Below are positions 17,629 to 25,962 of a DNA stretch of 64,000 nucleotides, in pieces; positions within the stretch are counted from its first letter, which is position 1, and every line of letters starts with the position of its first letter. A program made the translations under genes and the position numbers. The DNA comes from Nostoc sp. C052 (GTDB lineage: Bacteria; Cyanobacteriota; Cyanobacteriia; Cyanobacteriales; Nostocaceae), in the NCBI RefSeq assembly GCF_013393905.1, contig NZ_CP040272.1, positions 558,001 to 622,000 of the forward strand, read 5' to 3'. The notes beneath the pieces are model-generated. The model had not been told where the DNA came from, did not search any database, and saw nothing but the letters and a program-made list of their open reading frames with translations.

Positions 17629-18576
17629 CTAATAGTTGTACTCTGGCTTGATATCTCGCAACATCAGTTCATCAAGTGCTTGTTCGGGTGTGATTTCGCC
17701 TTGAAGTAACCGATAAACTTGCTCGGTAATTGGGACTGCGATGTTTTGTTGCTTGGCTCGTTGCATCAAAACTCGGCAAGTGTTTACTCCTTCAGCAGTT
17801 CCTTGTAAATTTGCGAGAGTTTCTGTAAGTGACTTACCACCAGCTAACTGATAGCCGACTTGGTAATTGCGACTTAAGGGACTATTGCACGTTGCTAATA
17901 AATCTCCTAGACCCGATAAACCATAAAATGTCTCTGTCTTTGCACCCCAGTTGTTGCCGATGCGAACCATTTCGGTAAGTCCACGGGTGACTAAGGCAGC
18001 TTTGGCATTGGTTCCCAGTTGTAAACCATCGCACACACCAGCTGCGATCGCAATCACATTTTTCAGTGTTCCCCCCAGTTCTACCCCCAAGGGGTCGGGA
18101 TTGGTGTATACTCGGAAACGATGAGAAGAAAATACTAACTGCACTACTTCCGCAGGCGTGGGAATGTTACTGGCTACCACCGTGGCTGCTGGTAATTTCA
18201 TCTGAATTTCTTTTGATAAATTAGGCCCAGACAAAACAACCACTGCATGGTTAGGGAATATTTGTTGCCAAATTTGTGACGGTGTACAAGTGGTTTGGGG
18301 ATCTAAGCCTTTCGTCGCCGTCACAAAAATTGTCTCTGGAGAAAGGGGGAAAGATTGAACTTGGGAAGCAACATCTCTCACACCAATCATTGAGATAGCG
18401 GATAGGATTATTTGGGCATTTGTTAAAACTGCTTCCAGAGTTTGGGAACCTTGACGCGACCACACGCGCACCTGATGACCATTTGCAGCAGCGAGATTTG
18501 CCAGAGATGCACCCCAAGCACCTGCACCCAGAATTGCAACGGAAAGTTTTGTGTTGGAGTACATCTGCTCACTCAT
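17629..18576 (-). CDS. gpsA: NAD(P)-dependent glycerol-3-phosphate dehydrogenase
   Basis: It reduces dihydroxyacetone phosphate to sn-glycerol-3-phosphate for phospholipid synthesis. The 315-residue protein has the Rossmann motif VAILGAGAWGASLA (about 13-26), the segment LSGPNLSKEI (about 118-127) and the conserved lysine region GTLKNVIAIAAGVCDG (about 171-186), then TFYGLSGLGDLLATC. Length is normal. lipA ends 12 bases upstream on the same strand, so the two are probably co-transcribed. Confidence 0.96.
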   Translation of the reverse strand: MSEQMYSNTKLSVAILGAGAWGASLANLAAANGHQVRVWSRQGSQTLEAVLTNAQIILSAISMIGVRDVASQVQSFPLSPETIFVTATKGLDPQTTCTPSQIWQQIFPNHAVVVLSGPNLSKEIQMKLPAATVVASNIPTPAEVVQLVFSSHRFRVYTNPDPLGVELGGTLKNVIAIAAGVCDGLQLGTNAKAALVTRGLTEMVRIGNNWGAKTETFYGLSGLGDLLATCNSPLSRNYQVGYQLAGGKSLTETLANLQGTAEGVNTCRVLMQRAKQQNIAVPITEQVYRLLQGEITPEQALDELMLRDIKPEYNY

Positions 18577-18588
18577 AATTCCTAATTC

Positions 18589-19473
18589 CTAACTCCTAAC
18601 TTTTGAGCGTGGGTAACGTTCCATCAATTCTCTGACTTGTTCTGCATGATAGGAGCTTCTTGTCAATGGTGAAGAAACAACTTGTAAAAATCCAATTTCT
18701 TCGCCGAATGCCTTCCAAGCAGCAAATTGTTCGGGATTGACAAATTCGTTTACTTGCAAGTGTTTTTGACTGGGTTGGAGATATTGTCCAATGGTCAAAA
18801 TGTCGCAATCCACAGAGCGTAAGTCTTGCATGACTTGGCGGATTTCGGCATCAGTTTCACCGAGTCCAACCATGATGCCAGATTTAGTGTAGGCACTAGG
18901 AGAAAGTTGGCGAGTGCGCTGCAATAATTCTAATGTGCGATCGTAGTTTCCTTGGGGACGCACCCGACGATATAGGCGTGGAACAGTTTCGGTATTGTGG
19001 TTTAATACCTCTGGTGCAGCCTGTAGAATTAACTCCAGAGCATTCCAATTACCGCATAAGTCAGGAATTAGCACCTCAATTGTGGTGTTGGGTGAAACAG
19101 AGTTAACTGCATCAATACACGCCATAAACTGAGATGCACCGCCATCCAGCAAGTCATCTCGATTTACAGAAGTGATGACTACATGATTAAGGTTCATACG
19201 GCGAACAGCTTCTGCCAATCGTGTAGGTTCTGTGGGGTCTAGTGGTTTGGGTTTTTTCTCAAAATCAATATCGCAGTAGGGACAAGCGCGTGTACAAGCC
19301 GGGCCCATAATTAAAAACGTGGCAGTCCCAGCGTTGAAGCATTCACCAATATTCGGACAGGACGCTTCCTCGCAAACTGTATTGAGGGCTAAATCCCGCA
19401 AAATTTCTTTAACGTTACCGATGCGCTCAAGCTGAGGTGCTTTCACCCGCAACCAGTCTGGTTTTACAGTCAC
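18589..19473 (-). CDS. lipA: Lipoyl synthase
   Basis: It is a radical SAM enzyme that inserts two sulfurs into octanoyl groups on lipoyl domains. The auxiliary cluster cysteines are in CEEASCPNIGEC (about 34-45), and the radical SAM cysteines are in CTRACPYC (about 60-67). ITSVNRDDL and NHNTETVPRLYRRVRPQGNY are family signatures. The 294-residue length is normal. It is transcribed with gpsA downstream. Confidence 0.96.
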   Translation of the reverse strand: MTVKPDWLRVKAPQLERIGNVKEILRDLALNTVCEEASCPNIGECFNAGTATFLIMGPACTRACPYCDIDFEKKPKPLDPTEPTRLAEAVRRMNLNHVVITSVNRDDLLDGGASQFMACIDAVNSVSPNTTIEVLIPDLCGNWNALELILQAAPEVLNHNTETVPRLYRRVRPQGNYDRTLELLQRTRQLSPSAYTKSGIMVGLGETDAEIRQVMQDLRSVDCDILTIGQYLQPSQKHLQVNEFVNPEQFAAWKAFGEEIGFLQVVSSPLTRSSYHAEQVRELMERYPRSKVRS

Positions 19474-19610
19474 AATCCGCTTTTACCACTAGAGTTATAC
19501 AAATTTAATCGTAGCAAGCAAAGTCTTTGCTGAAGCGATCGCATATAAATGTAATTCTGATATTTGGCACTAGTTGTGATATTCTTATATTTACAATGCT
19601 ATTTTTGTGG

Positions 19611-19684
19611 CGGGATGTGGCGCAGCTTGGTAGCGCACTTCGTTCGGGACGAAGGGGCCGCTGGTTCGAATCCAGTCATCCCGA
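19611..19684 (+). tRNA. trnP-CGG: tRNA-Pro (CGG anticodon)
   Basis: A full cloverleaf can be drawn: acceptor stem CGGGATG/CATCCCG, D-arm GCGCAGCTTGGTAGCGC, anticodon stem CTTCG/CGAAG with loop TTCGGGA (anticodon CGG), T-arm with GGTTCGAATCC, discriminator A at 19684 and no encoded CCA. Bases 19633-19649 are the protospacer of the adjacent transposon's 17-nt spacer, preceded by GGTA, which fits the NGTN motif used by Cas12k. Confidence 0.96.
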
Positions 19685-19692
19685 TTGGTAGA

Positions 19693-19745
19693 TGTAGAGC
19701 GACACATTATTTGTCAAAATTCTTGGAGCGACAAATTATTTGTCA
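19693..19745. repeat. Transposon end with two TnsB-site-like direct repeats
   Basis: Starting with TGTA, the end carries GAGCGACACATTATTTGTCA (19697-19716) and GAGCGACAAATTATTTGTCA (19726-19745), 29 bp apart. The GACAAATTATTTGTC core resembles the repeated transposase-binding sites at the ends of known V-K CASTs. Confidence 0.75.
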
Positions 19746-19851
19746 ACAGCTTTCGTATGGACTTAAGTATAGCTGACTTTCTTTGAGTGGAGTAGGAGGC
19801 TCAGTTATAAGCTCACCATAATTCCAATATATTTGCAAACATTCAGGATAA

Positions 19852-19882
19852 TCCCGAACGAAGTGCGCCTTTCAACCCTCCC
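19852..19882 (-). CRISPR. Delocalised homing unit: 17-nt spacer after a half repeat
   Basis: On the minus strand the half repeat GGGAGGGTTGAAAG (19882-19869) is followed by GCGCACTTCGTTCGGGA (19868-19852). These 17 bases are identical to tRNA-Pro positions 19633-19649. In V-K CASTs a short atypical guide of this kind directs insertion next to tRNA genes. Confidence 0.85.
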
Positions 19883-19936
19883 AAAAAGCTTGCAATTTAA
19901 ATAAAAATTCAACAATACTAGTAACTTATTCGTACA

Positions 19937-20100
19937 CCGGATGATTGTTGAAACAAGCCACTTGTGCTGTGGCTTGCAAATACTGCTTCATCTTTCAACC
20001 CACCCCTAGCCGGAATGGTGGTTGAAACGTTCGCTTTTATCCTATTTTGTAACCCAAGCAACTCTTTCAACCCACCCCTAGCCGGAATGGTGGTTGAAAC
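19937..20100 (-). CRISPR. Type V-K CRISPR array, two full repeats and one half repeat
   Basis: Two identical 37-bp repeats lie at 20064-20100 and 19992-20028. On the minus strand they start GTTTCAACCACCATTCCGG and end GGGGTGGGTTGAAAG, very close to the repeat of known V-K CASTs. Spacer 1 is 20029-20063 (35 nt); spacer 2 is 19955-19991 (37 nt) and contains a 7-bp inverted repeat AAGCCAC/GTGGCTT. The 5' half of a third repeat (GTTTCAACAATCATCCGG) is at 19954-19937. Confidence 0.9.
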
Positions 20101-21452
20101 CCGACTTTTGCAGCTTGGGATTTAATACTCTCAATTAATCGACCGTAACTCCAGCGATGAATGCTTATACGATATTCTTTGGCATATTTTTGTTGAGCTC
20201 GCAATAATTGCATCTGCTAATAATCTATCTATGTATTACCCTAACTCTGATTCACCAAAGGAGTTTGGCGCATTCTGTTTCTGAGCTTTGTGTCGTTCGT
20301 GAGATAGGCGTTGCTGTTGTTGTCGCTGACGATTGAGAAGATTGTAGTTTTCACCAAGTAGTTGTTTGACGCTGCGATAAGCTAGAACTTCATTTTTAAC
20401 AACATCTACCACCGCTACTGTGACTGGCTTTTCTAGACCAAAACTAACGCCAACTAGGATTGAGGGTTGACCTTGATAATTAGGCTTGCTCGGACGAGGG
20501 AAAGGGTTATTGATTCGATCTAGCGTGGATTGCTGACGAGTGATAAAAGCTTGCTGTTTATCTTTGAGGTTAGCTTTCTGTTTTACCTTTGTTAAAGTTT
20601 TGGTAATTGTGGTGACTTTCTCTTCAACTACCTGTTGAGTTCCTTCAGTAGTCCACATCCGAGTATCTAAAGAGCAGTAAAGATACAGCTGATTTACTTT
20701 CCAGACTTTACCTTTTCCCTCACCTGGGAACCAAGCAAGCCTCCCTGAACGTAGAGTAAACAAACTGCTTGAATGTTGGTTTTTACTATTGCGTTTAATT
20801 TCTTGATCCTCTAAAAAGCGTTGAAAGTACTGCACATGACGCTTATCACAGTAAATCTCAAAGGTGAGTTTTCCCAAGCCATTGAACCGAACAAAGAGAC
20901 GACCTTTGTCATTTTTTAATCATGTCATATCTTCGTTAGATTCGTAAGCCACAGGAAAGGAGACATCAGCAGTTTTTCTTAAAAGTGCTGCTTGCCAAGC
21001 TTTTGCCTCTTTTTCATTTTGAGCTACATTAGCTGTAGCAATTTCTAAAGTTTTTAACCACTCTTCTCCTGTCAAATCTCTACCTTTAGGTATGCGACTT
21101 TGAAGTTGGTCTTTTAATCGCTCAATTTCTATTTCCTTTTTGCGTCTATTTCTAGTAAATTCTTCTGGGTGTTCGTCGAGTTCATTGATTTTACACTTAT
21201 TTTTGAGCAGATATGCGAGAGCGCAACAAGTAAGAGGGTCTTGTGTTGCTCCGTAAGTGTTTAAGAGAATTTGGAAAAGTGAAGATTTTTTGGACTTTGG
21301 AGATTTTTTAGTGTTTTTGCCTTTTTTCTGGTTGCTATTCTGCTCGGACTGGGAGGTAAATTTGGTAAGAATTTCGGTGGCTTTAGTACGAATTACATTT
21401 AAGCTACATTGACTTTCTTGTTCGAGTTCTAAATCGCTTTTGAGCATTTTCA
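20101..21452 (-). pseudogene. cas12k: cas12k pseudogene (type V-K effector)
   Basis: The frame matches Cas12k in order: KMLKSDLELEQESQ, RIPKGRDLTGEEWLKTLE, SFPVAYESNEDM, KLTFEIYCDKRH, QHSSSLFTLRSG, ILVGVSFGLEKPVTVAVVD, LSHERHKAQK and NSFGESELG. About 110 N-terminal residues are missing; in their place the frame runs into IS-transposase sequence. A TGA at 20920-20922 replaces the tryptophan codon after NEDMT, and a TAA at 20236-20238 replaces the glutamine after SELG. After YIDRLLADAII a deletion of roughly 40 residues joins QQKYAKEYRISIHRWSYGRL in another frame, and the gene then runs straight into the first CRISPR repeat, losing its C-terminus and the tracrRNA region. It is closest in my memory to the Anabaena-type Cas12k. 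Confidence 0.92.
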
Positions 21453-21910
21453 AGTATGTTAAGGGAATAAAGTTAGCTAATAACTTGAATAGTGAATTAA
21501 TCATTTTCGGAATTAGCATTAATTCAGATGTGAATATCACTTCCTTTTTATTTTTGTTTTTGCTTCCTTTTGATCGCCCACGCCCACGTTTTTATTTTTT
21601 GTTTGGTTTTTCGATTGTCGATGTACTATTTGTTTGATTATCTTTCTTTATTACCTGTTCTATCTGAATCGGAAAGGACTGCCTCTGTTCAACGCTCACT
21701 AATGATAATACAAAGAAAGATAATCCTGATATCGATTTACTGACTAGGCTTGAAAAGAACCTATCTAATCCATAAGATTGTTCGATAACTACCACCAATC
21801 CCTGCCCAACGAGACATTCAAGGGCATAGTGACTCGGCCGCTCATTGCTAACATTGCCAGAATTATCTGGTTCATTCGGCGCATTGTCGTAGCCTTGATC
21901 TGTGGTAGCA
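21451..21910 (-). pseudogene. IS4/IS701-type transposase fragment fused to cas12k
   Basis: The DNA upstream of cas12k encodes pieces of a common Nostoc DDE transposase. One frame gives KATTMRRMNQIILAMLAMSG plus RVTM. Another gives YGLDRFFSSLVSKSISGLSF, VLSLVSVEQRQSFPIQIEQV, a TAA, then KRGRGRSKGSKNKNKKEV and LLANFIPLTYL. The fragment stops exactly where Cas12k similarity begins (codon at about 21450), so one frame of 206 codons is a transposase-Cas12k chimera. Frameshift, stop and truncation make it inactive. Confidence 0.8.
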
Positions 21911-22130
21911 AGCATTGCAGGAGTGATAAAATGTCTAGCATCGGCTGGAGAGTGGGTTTTGAGTTGTCGTTGTGAGAGACAATAACTCTACTACGGCAAC
22001 CCTATCTCTTCAAACTTTGCGATCGCACCCCTGCTAGGAAATTTATCCGAAGACAATAACTCTATTACATCATCCCTCCGAATTCATACTCTTATTTTGG
22101 CTAAGGTATTGATCATTAATTGAATTGGTA

Positions 22131-22625
22131 TCAGTTATCATTTCGTAGGTTAATTGGACGGATGTCGCGGATTTTGAGGGTTCTTTTGCCTGCGTTATCG
22201 TCGTCATCAATTGTTACCAGGTATTTCACGAGCGTATGGTTTGCATTTCCACCAGTTACGGTGACAACAAATGCTGAGTAACTGTTAGTGTTTGTGCCAC
22301 AACCACTTCGGTCATGGAAGGTTTGATTCCATTCACCAATATGGACACCCTCGCCTCGTGGCTCATCACCACTTCGTTTAATTTCATTGAGGAGAGCTAC
22401 TTTCAGTTGAGATAGCTTTGATTTTTTATCAGCAAGCATAAGTTTAAGAAACCGATCGCGATTAAACTGGTCAAGGTTGCTGCCGTTGCTGCATTTATCT
22501 TCGTAGTTGGCCTCAGCTGAATTCGGGCTGGTCATCACCAGTGCTGGGATCTTGGGAGACTGAGCAGCGTGCTCAGAAGTTGTCGCTAGTGCAAGAACAC
22601 ATAAAGTAAAAAAACCAAAGCGCAT
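22131..22625 (-). CDS. Exported protein of unknown function
   Basis: The ATG at 22625 gives MRFGFFTLCVLALATTSEHA, a signal peptide with likely cleavage after HAAQ; an upstream in-frame start at 22673 would put 16 unlikely residues before it. The mature part of about 145 residues contains DKCSNGSNLDQFNRDRFLKL and FHDRSGCGTNTNSYSAFVVT and ends in a basic stretch. Two cysteines may form a disulfide. I do not recognise a family. It lies just beyond the decayed transposon and could be host or cargo. Confidence 0.55.
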   Translation of the reverse strand: MRFGFFTLCVLALATTSEHAAQSPKIPALVMTSPNSAEANYEDKCSNGSNLDQFNRDRFLKLMLADKKSKLSQLKVALLNEIKRSGDEPRGEGVHIGEWNQTFHDRSGCGTNTNSYSAFVVTVTGGNANHTLVKYLVTIDDDDNAGKRTLKIRDIRPINLRNDN

Positions 22626-22848
22626 TGAATTTTCCGAGGGTAAATTAGTGTGTCCAATCAAGATTAACTGCAACGAACACTAAAAGACAGAGTTTGCTCG
22701 GTAGGCATATGCAGCAAAGGGGTGATACCAAAAGTTACGAGTATGCATGAAAGGAAACCCCCCACTGAAATCGTTATACTAACTGTGGGAGGCTGTTTAT
22801 CTATCCAGCCAGATTCCATAAGTTGTGTTTTTTATAGCTTGTTGCACT

Positions 22849-23727
22849 ATGTCCTTCTTCAAAACCCCGCTGATTGGTTTAAAAGCTGACTCATTTCGTC
22901 ATCCATTAGACCTGGAAGCTACCAGAGCGCTCAAGCAGATACCAGGCATAGATATGTTAGTGCGAAATTGGCTCGGGCCAATGGCAGAGCAGGTTTTCTA
23001 TGTGGAAAATATTGCCTCCAGTGTTCTGGTGGGTGAAAAGCAACTGCCCGATTTATACAAATTGTTGTTAGATGCTTGTAAAATCCTAGACATAGATCCT
23101 CCCCAGTTATACGTCCGGCAACATCCGGCTCCCAACGCCTATACCTTTGCTATGCGGAGTAAGCAGCCCTTTGTTGTGCTACATACTTCCCTGATTGATA
23201 TGCTCACACCAGAGGAAATACAGGCAGTAATTGCCCACGAACTGGGACATCTCAAGTGCGACCATAGTGTTTACTTGACTCCTGTAAATTTATTAATATT
23301 AGCTGCGGCGATTGTGCCCAACGTCGGTACTTTTGTTGCCCAAGCCATACAGGTGCAACTTTTAGAATGGGTACGTTGTGCTGAGTTTACCTGCGATCGC
23401 GCCGCATTACTAGCAACCCAAGATCCCAAAGTTGTCATGTCAGTGTTGATGAAGTTGGCAGGTGGTTCCCCCACCTTAGCGCCACAACTGAATCTCGATG
23501 CCTTTGTTGCTCAAGCCCGCGCTTACGATGATATTAGCAAGACCGAACTAGGTGAAATGGTCAAAACCGCCCGTACAGCGCAATTAACCCATCCAGTGCC
23601 AGTGCTACGGGCACGAGAAATTGACCGCTGGGCAAGCACCACAGAATATCAAACTCTTTTGCAAACTCACGGACTGAAGTCTAGTAATAATGAAGTTGCA
23701 CCCAAAGGCGGATGGCGCAATTGGTAG
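22849..23727 (+). CDS. M48 family zinc metallopeptidase (HtpX-like)
   Basis: The ATG at 22849 gives 292 residues; an upstream GTG at 22825 is less likely. The zinc motif HELGH (130-134), in VIAHELGHLKCDH, and the downstream third-ligand segment EWVRCAEFTCDRAAL define an M48 peptidase. A hydrophobic stretch LLILAAAIVPNVGTFVAQA between them suggests membrane association. It probably acts in membrane protein quality control, as the family does. Confidence 0.9.
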   Translation: MSFFKTPLIGLKADSFRHPLDLEATRALKQIPGIDMLVRNWLGPMAEQVFYVENIASSVLVGEKQLPDLYKLLLDACKILDIDPPQLYVRQHPAPNAYTFAMRSKQPFVVLHTSLIDMLTPEEIQAVIAHELGHLKCDHSVYLTPVNLLILAAAIVPNVGTFVAQAIQVQLLEWVRCAEFTCDRAALLATQDPKVVMSVLMKLAGGSPTLAPQLNLDAFVAQARAYDDISKTELGEMVKTARTAQLTHPVPVLRAREIDRWASTTEYQTLLQTHGLKSSNNEVAPKGGWRNW

Positions 23728-23831
23728 AGTTACTAATTGCAATCACTTTTATACTTTGTAGAGGGGAAAACGAGATTTTCCTGATCCAATAGACATTTCC
23801 AGAAATTAAATATGCATTATCCAGAATCCTT

Positions 23832-23860
23832 GTTTTGACGTAGCAATGCTATGTCAAAAC
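23832..23860 (+). terminator. Hairpin after the M48 gene
   Basis: GTTTTGACGTAGCA pairs with TGCTATGTCAAAAC (one G-U), followed after AATT by CTTTTTC. It lies about 105 bases after the stop and may terminate the M48 transcript. Confidence 0.55.
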
Positions 23861-23998
23861 AATTCTTTTTCACCAGAAATGCAGAATATTTAGCAGTAAT
23901 CTTGAGGCATTACAAATGTGATATCTGGCAACAAGCTGTTCTGGAAGTATGTGTCTACGCACTCAGATAAAATATTGGTACAGCCAAAAAATCAGCTA

Positions 23999-24432
23999 AT
24001 GAACAGGTTTCCCTACGACCAGTTCGCAAAAGACTATCTTAAAGAATTGTTACAACCATTGGGTTAAGTTGAAACAAGTCGGAAAGTTCCGGCGGAAATC
24101 CGAGAGATTGATGTTTATTTTGTTCCTTCACTCGAATCGGCAAATTGAATTTAAAGACTACCTTAGAATTCAATCAAAATATAGATGAGGAGGACAGAGA
24201 TTTAATTATGCGCTTATCACCTATTTACGAGCAAAAACTAGCAAAAGTTAAACAAGAAGGAATTCAAGCAGAACGTCGTAATGTTATAGAAAATTTATTG
24301 CGAGTTCGCTTTGGTTTTTTGGATGCAGAACTCAGAGTAATCATTGAACCTTTATTGGTATTATCTCCAGAAGAATTTACTCCTTTATTGCTGCAATTGT
24401 CCAGAGACGAATTACTAAATAGATTCCTTTAG
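23999..24432 (+). pseudogene. Cyanobacterial DUF4351-type protein, internally deleted
   Basis: The ATG at 23999 begins MNRFPYDQFAKDYLKELLQP, the usual start of a Nostoc family related to PD-(D/E)XK Rpn-like proteins. A TAA follows PLG, then VPAEIREIDVYFVPS and another stop. From 24145 the C-terminal domain resumes in another frame (IMRLSPIYEQKLAKVKQEG, then AERRNVIENLLRVRFG and PEEFTPLLLQLSRDELL). Most of the middle, including the catalytic domain, is missing. The C-terminal piece is an open frame of 95 codons but probably has no proper start. Confidence 0.75.
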
Positions 24433-24646
24433 AATAATTCAGTCAGAAATACTAGGTTTTCCATTTGACTAATAAATTTCAGATTAAAAAACATCACATT
24501 TATGAACTCACAGCGACTACCATGAACATTGTAAGCAGAAGGGCTTAATTAAATTAAAGCTCGTAGAAAGTGACTCTAGGCATTTAAAATTTTATGCAGA
24601 GCAATAAATCGCTGACTACGAACAAAAGTTCTGCTTACATTTAACA

Positions 24647-25789
24647 ATGTCTACCTACTTTTCCACCAACGACGATCGCTTTCAACCCATCAACCTATTT
24701 GAGTACGAAAAGCTAGCAAAAGAGCGTCTGCCTCAAACGACACTTGATTACTATAGCAGTGGCGCTTGGGACGAAATCACATTGCGAGATAATCGTGCTG
24801 CCTTTGAGCGAGTCAAGCTGCGACCTCGGATATTAGTCGATGTGAGCGATCGCAATCTAACTACCTCCATTTTAGGACAATCCCTGCAACTACCTTTGTT
24901 AATTGCGCCGATGGCTTTTCAATGTCTAGCCCATCCAGACGGAGAAGTTGCCACAGCCCTAGCTGCTGCATCAGCTGGTGTAGGCATGGTGTTAAGTACA
25001 ATGGCAACAAAGAGCATTGAAGAAGTGGCGACTGCATGTAATCAGTTTCCAGATTCTCTGCGATGGTTCCAGCTTTACATTCATAAAGACCGGGGGTTGA
25101 CTCGTGCTTTGGTAGAAAAAGCCTATAAAGCAGGCTACAAAGCACTTTGTCTAACTGTAGATGCACCCGTTCTCGGACAGCGCGAGAGAGATAGACGTAA
25201 TGAGTTTGCTTTACCCCAAGACTTACATCTGGCTAATCTTGCCACCATTTCAGGACTAGATATTTCCCATGAAAAAGGCGAATCTGGGTTATTTACCTAT
25301 TTTGCCCAACAGCTAAATCCAGCAGTCACTTGGCACGATTTGGAATGGTTACAGTCCTTGTCTCCGTTACCCCTAGTCATCAAAGGAGTTTTACGGGGAG
25401 ATGATGCTGTGCGGGCTGTGGAATACGGAGCCAAAGCAATTGTTGTTTCTAATCATGGCGGTAGACAACTTGATGGTGCGATCGCTTCTTTAGATGCCCT
25501 AGCTGAAATAGTAGCAGCAGTAGATGATAATGTAGAAGTGCTGTTAGATGGAGGCATTCGTAGGGGTACAGACATTCTTAAAGCTCTAGCATTAGGGGCA
25601 AAAGCAGTACTAATCGGACGACCTATTTTGTGGGGACTAGCGGTAGCAGGACAAATCGGCGTATCTCATATCATCTCATTGCTGCAAGATGAGTTAAATG
25701 TGGGAATGGCACTTAGCGGCTGTGCCAAACTACAGGATATCGACCCTAGTTTATTGACCCTGCCAAGTCTTAAGCGGGAAAATTATTAA
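24647..25789 (+). CDS. FMN-dependent alpha-hydroxy acid oxidase (lactate/glycolate oxidase family)
   Basis: The 380-residue TIM-barrel protein oxidises a 2-hydroxy acid using FMN. Family motifs are INLFEYEKLAKERLP at the start, LPLLIAPMAFQCLAHPDGE (about 82-100), the active-site block VVSNHGGRQLDGAIASLDAL (about 266-285; H and R of SNHGGRQLD) and VLLDGGIRRGTDILKALALG. The closest known relative in nitrogen-fixing cyanobacteria is an L-lactate oxidase, so lactate is more likely than glycolate as substrate, but that is inference. It stands as a single gene. Confidence 0.92.
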   Translation: MSTYFSTNDDRFQPINLFEYEKLAKERLPQTTLDYYSSGAWDEITLRDNRAAFERVKLRPRILVDVSDRNLTTSILGQSLQLPLLIAPMAFQCLAHPDGEVATALAAASAGVGMVLSTMATKSIEEVATACNQFPDSLRWFQLYIHKDRGLTRALVEKAYKAGYKALCLTVDAPVLGQRERDRRNEFALPQDLHLANLATISGLDISHEKGESGLFTYFAQQLNPAVTWHDLEWLQSLSPLPLVIKGVLRGDDAVRAVEYGAKAIVVSNHGGRQLDGAIASLDALAEIVAAVDDNVEVLLDGGIRRGTDILKALALGAKAVLIGRPILWGLAVAGQIGVSHIISLLQDELNVGMALSGCAKLQDIDPSLLTLPSLKRENY

Positions 25790-25878
25790 AACTGTTATTC
25801 CAGCAAAACTTGAGAAATAATTTTTAGACTTGCTACAAAATCACTTAATTAGTGTATACTAATTAAGGTTAGATATAA

Positions 25879-25962
25879 GGGCGGGTGGCGGAATTGGTAG
25901 ACGCACCACACTCAAAATGTGGCGGCCTTACGGTCATAGGAGTTCGATTCTCCTCCTGCCCA
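25879..25962 (+). tRNA. trnL-CAA: tRNA-Leu (CAA anticodon)
   Basis: The 84-nt gene has acceptor GGGCGGG/CCTGCCC, anticodon stem CCACA/TGTGG with loop CTCAAAA (anticodon CAA), a long variable arm (CGGCCTTACGGTCAT) as expected for leucine, T-arm AGTTCGATTCT and discriminator A. No CCA is encoded. Confidence 0.95.

Larger units (their letters stand above)
19693..21452 (-). mobile_element. Remnant of a type V-K CRISPR-associated transposon (CAST) at tRNA-Pro
   Basis: The visible remnant runs from a transposon-end-like sequence (TGTAGAGC... at 19693), through a 17-nt tRNA-matching spacer, a split repeat and a two-repeat CRISPR array, to a decayed cas12k gene on the minus strand. The end lies exactly 60 bp beyond the putative GTA motif in tRNA-Pro, which agrees with the known insertion distance of V-K CASTs. 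The second end, tracrRNA and the tnsB, tnsC and tniQ genes are not visible, so the element cannot move by itself. Identification rests on Cas12k motifs, the repeat sequence and the target geometry together. Confidence 0.9.

Noticed and set aside
19564..19776. Plus-strand frame covering tRNA-Pro
   Set aside because: It runs through the tRNA gene and the transposon end, so it is a chance frame.
20236..21540. TnpB/IS605-type transposase as an alternative to Cas12k
   Set aside because: The segment order and motifs (QHSSSLFTLRSG, SHERHKAQK, FGESELG) fit Cas12k, and V-K-type repeats lie next to it.
21960..22075. Second CAST end
   Set aside because: The repeated AGACAATAACTCTA does not match the transposase sites at the tRNA side and shows no terminal TACA with target duplication.
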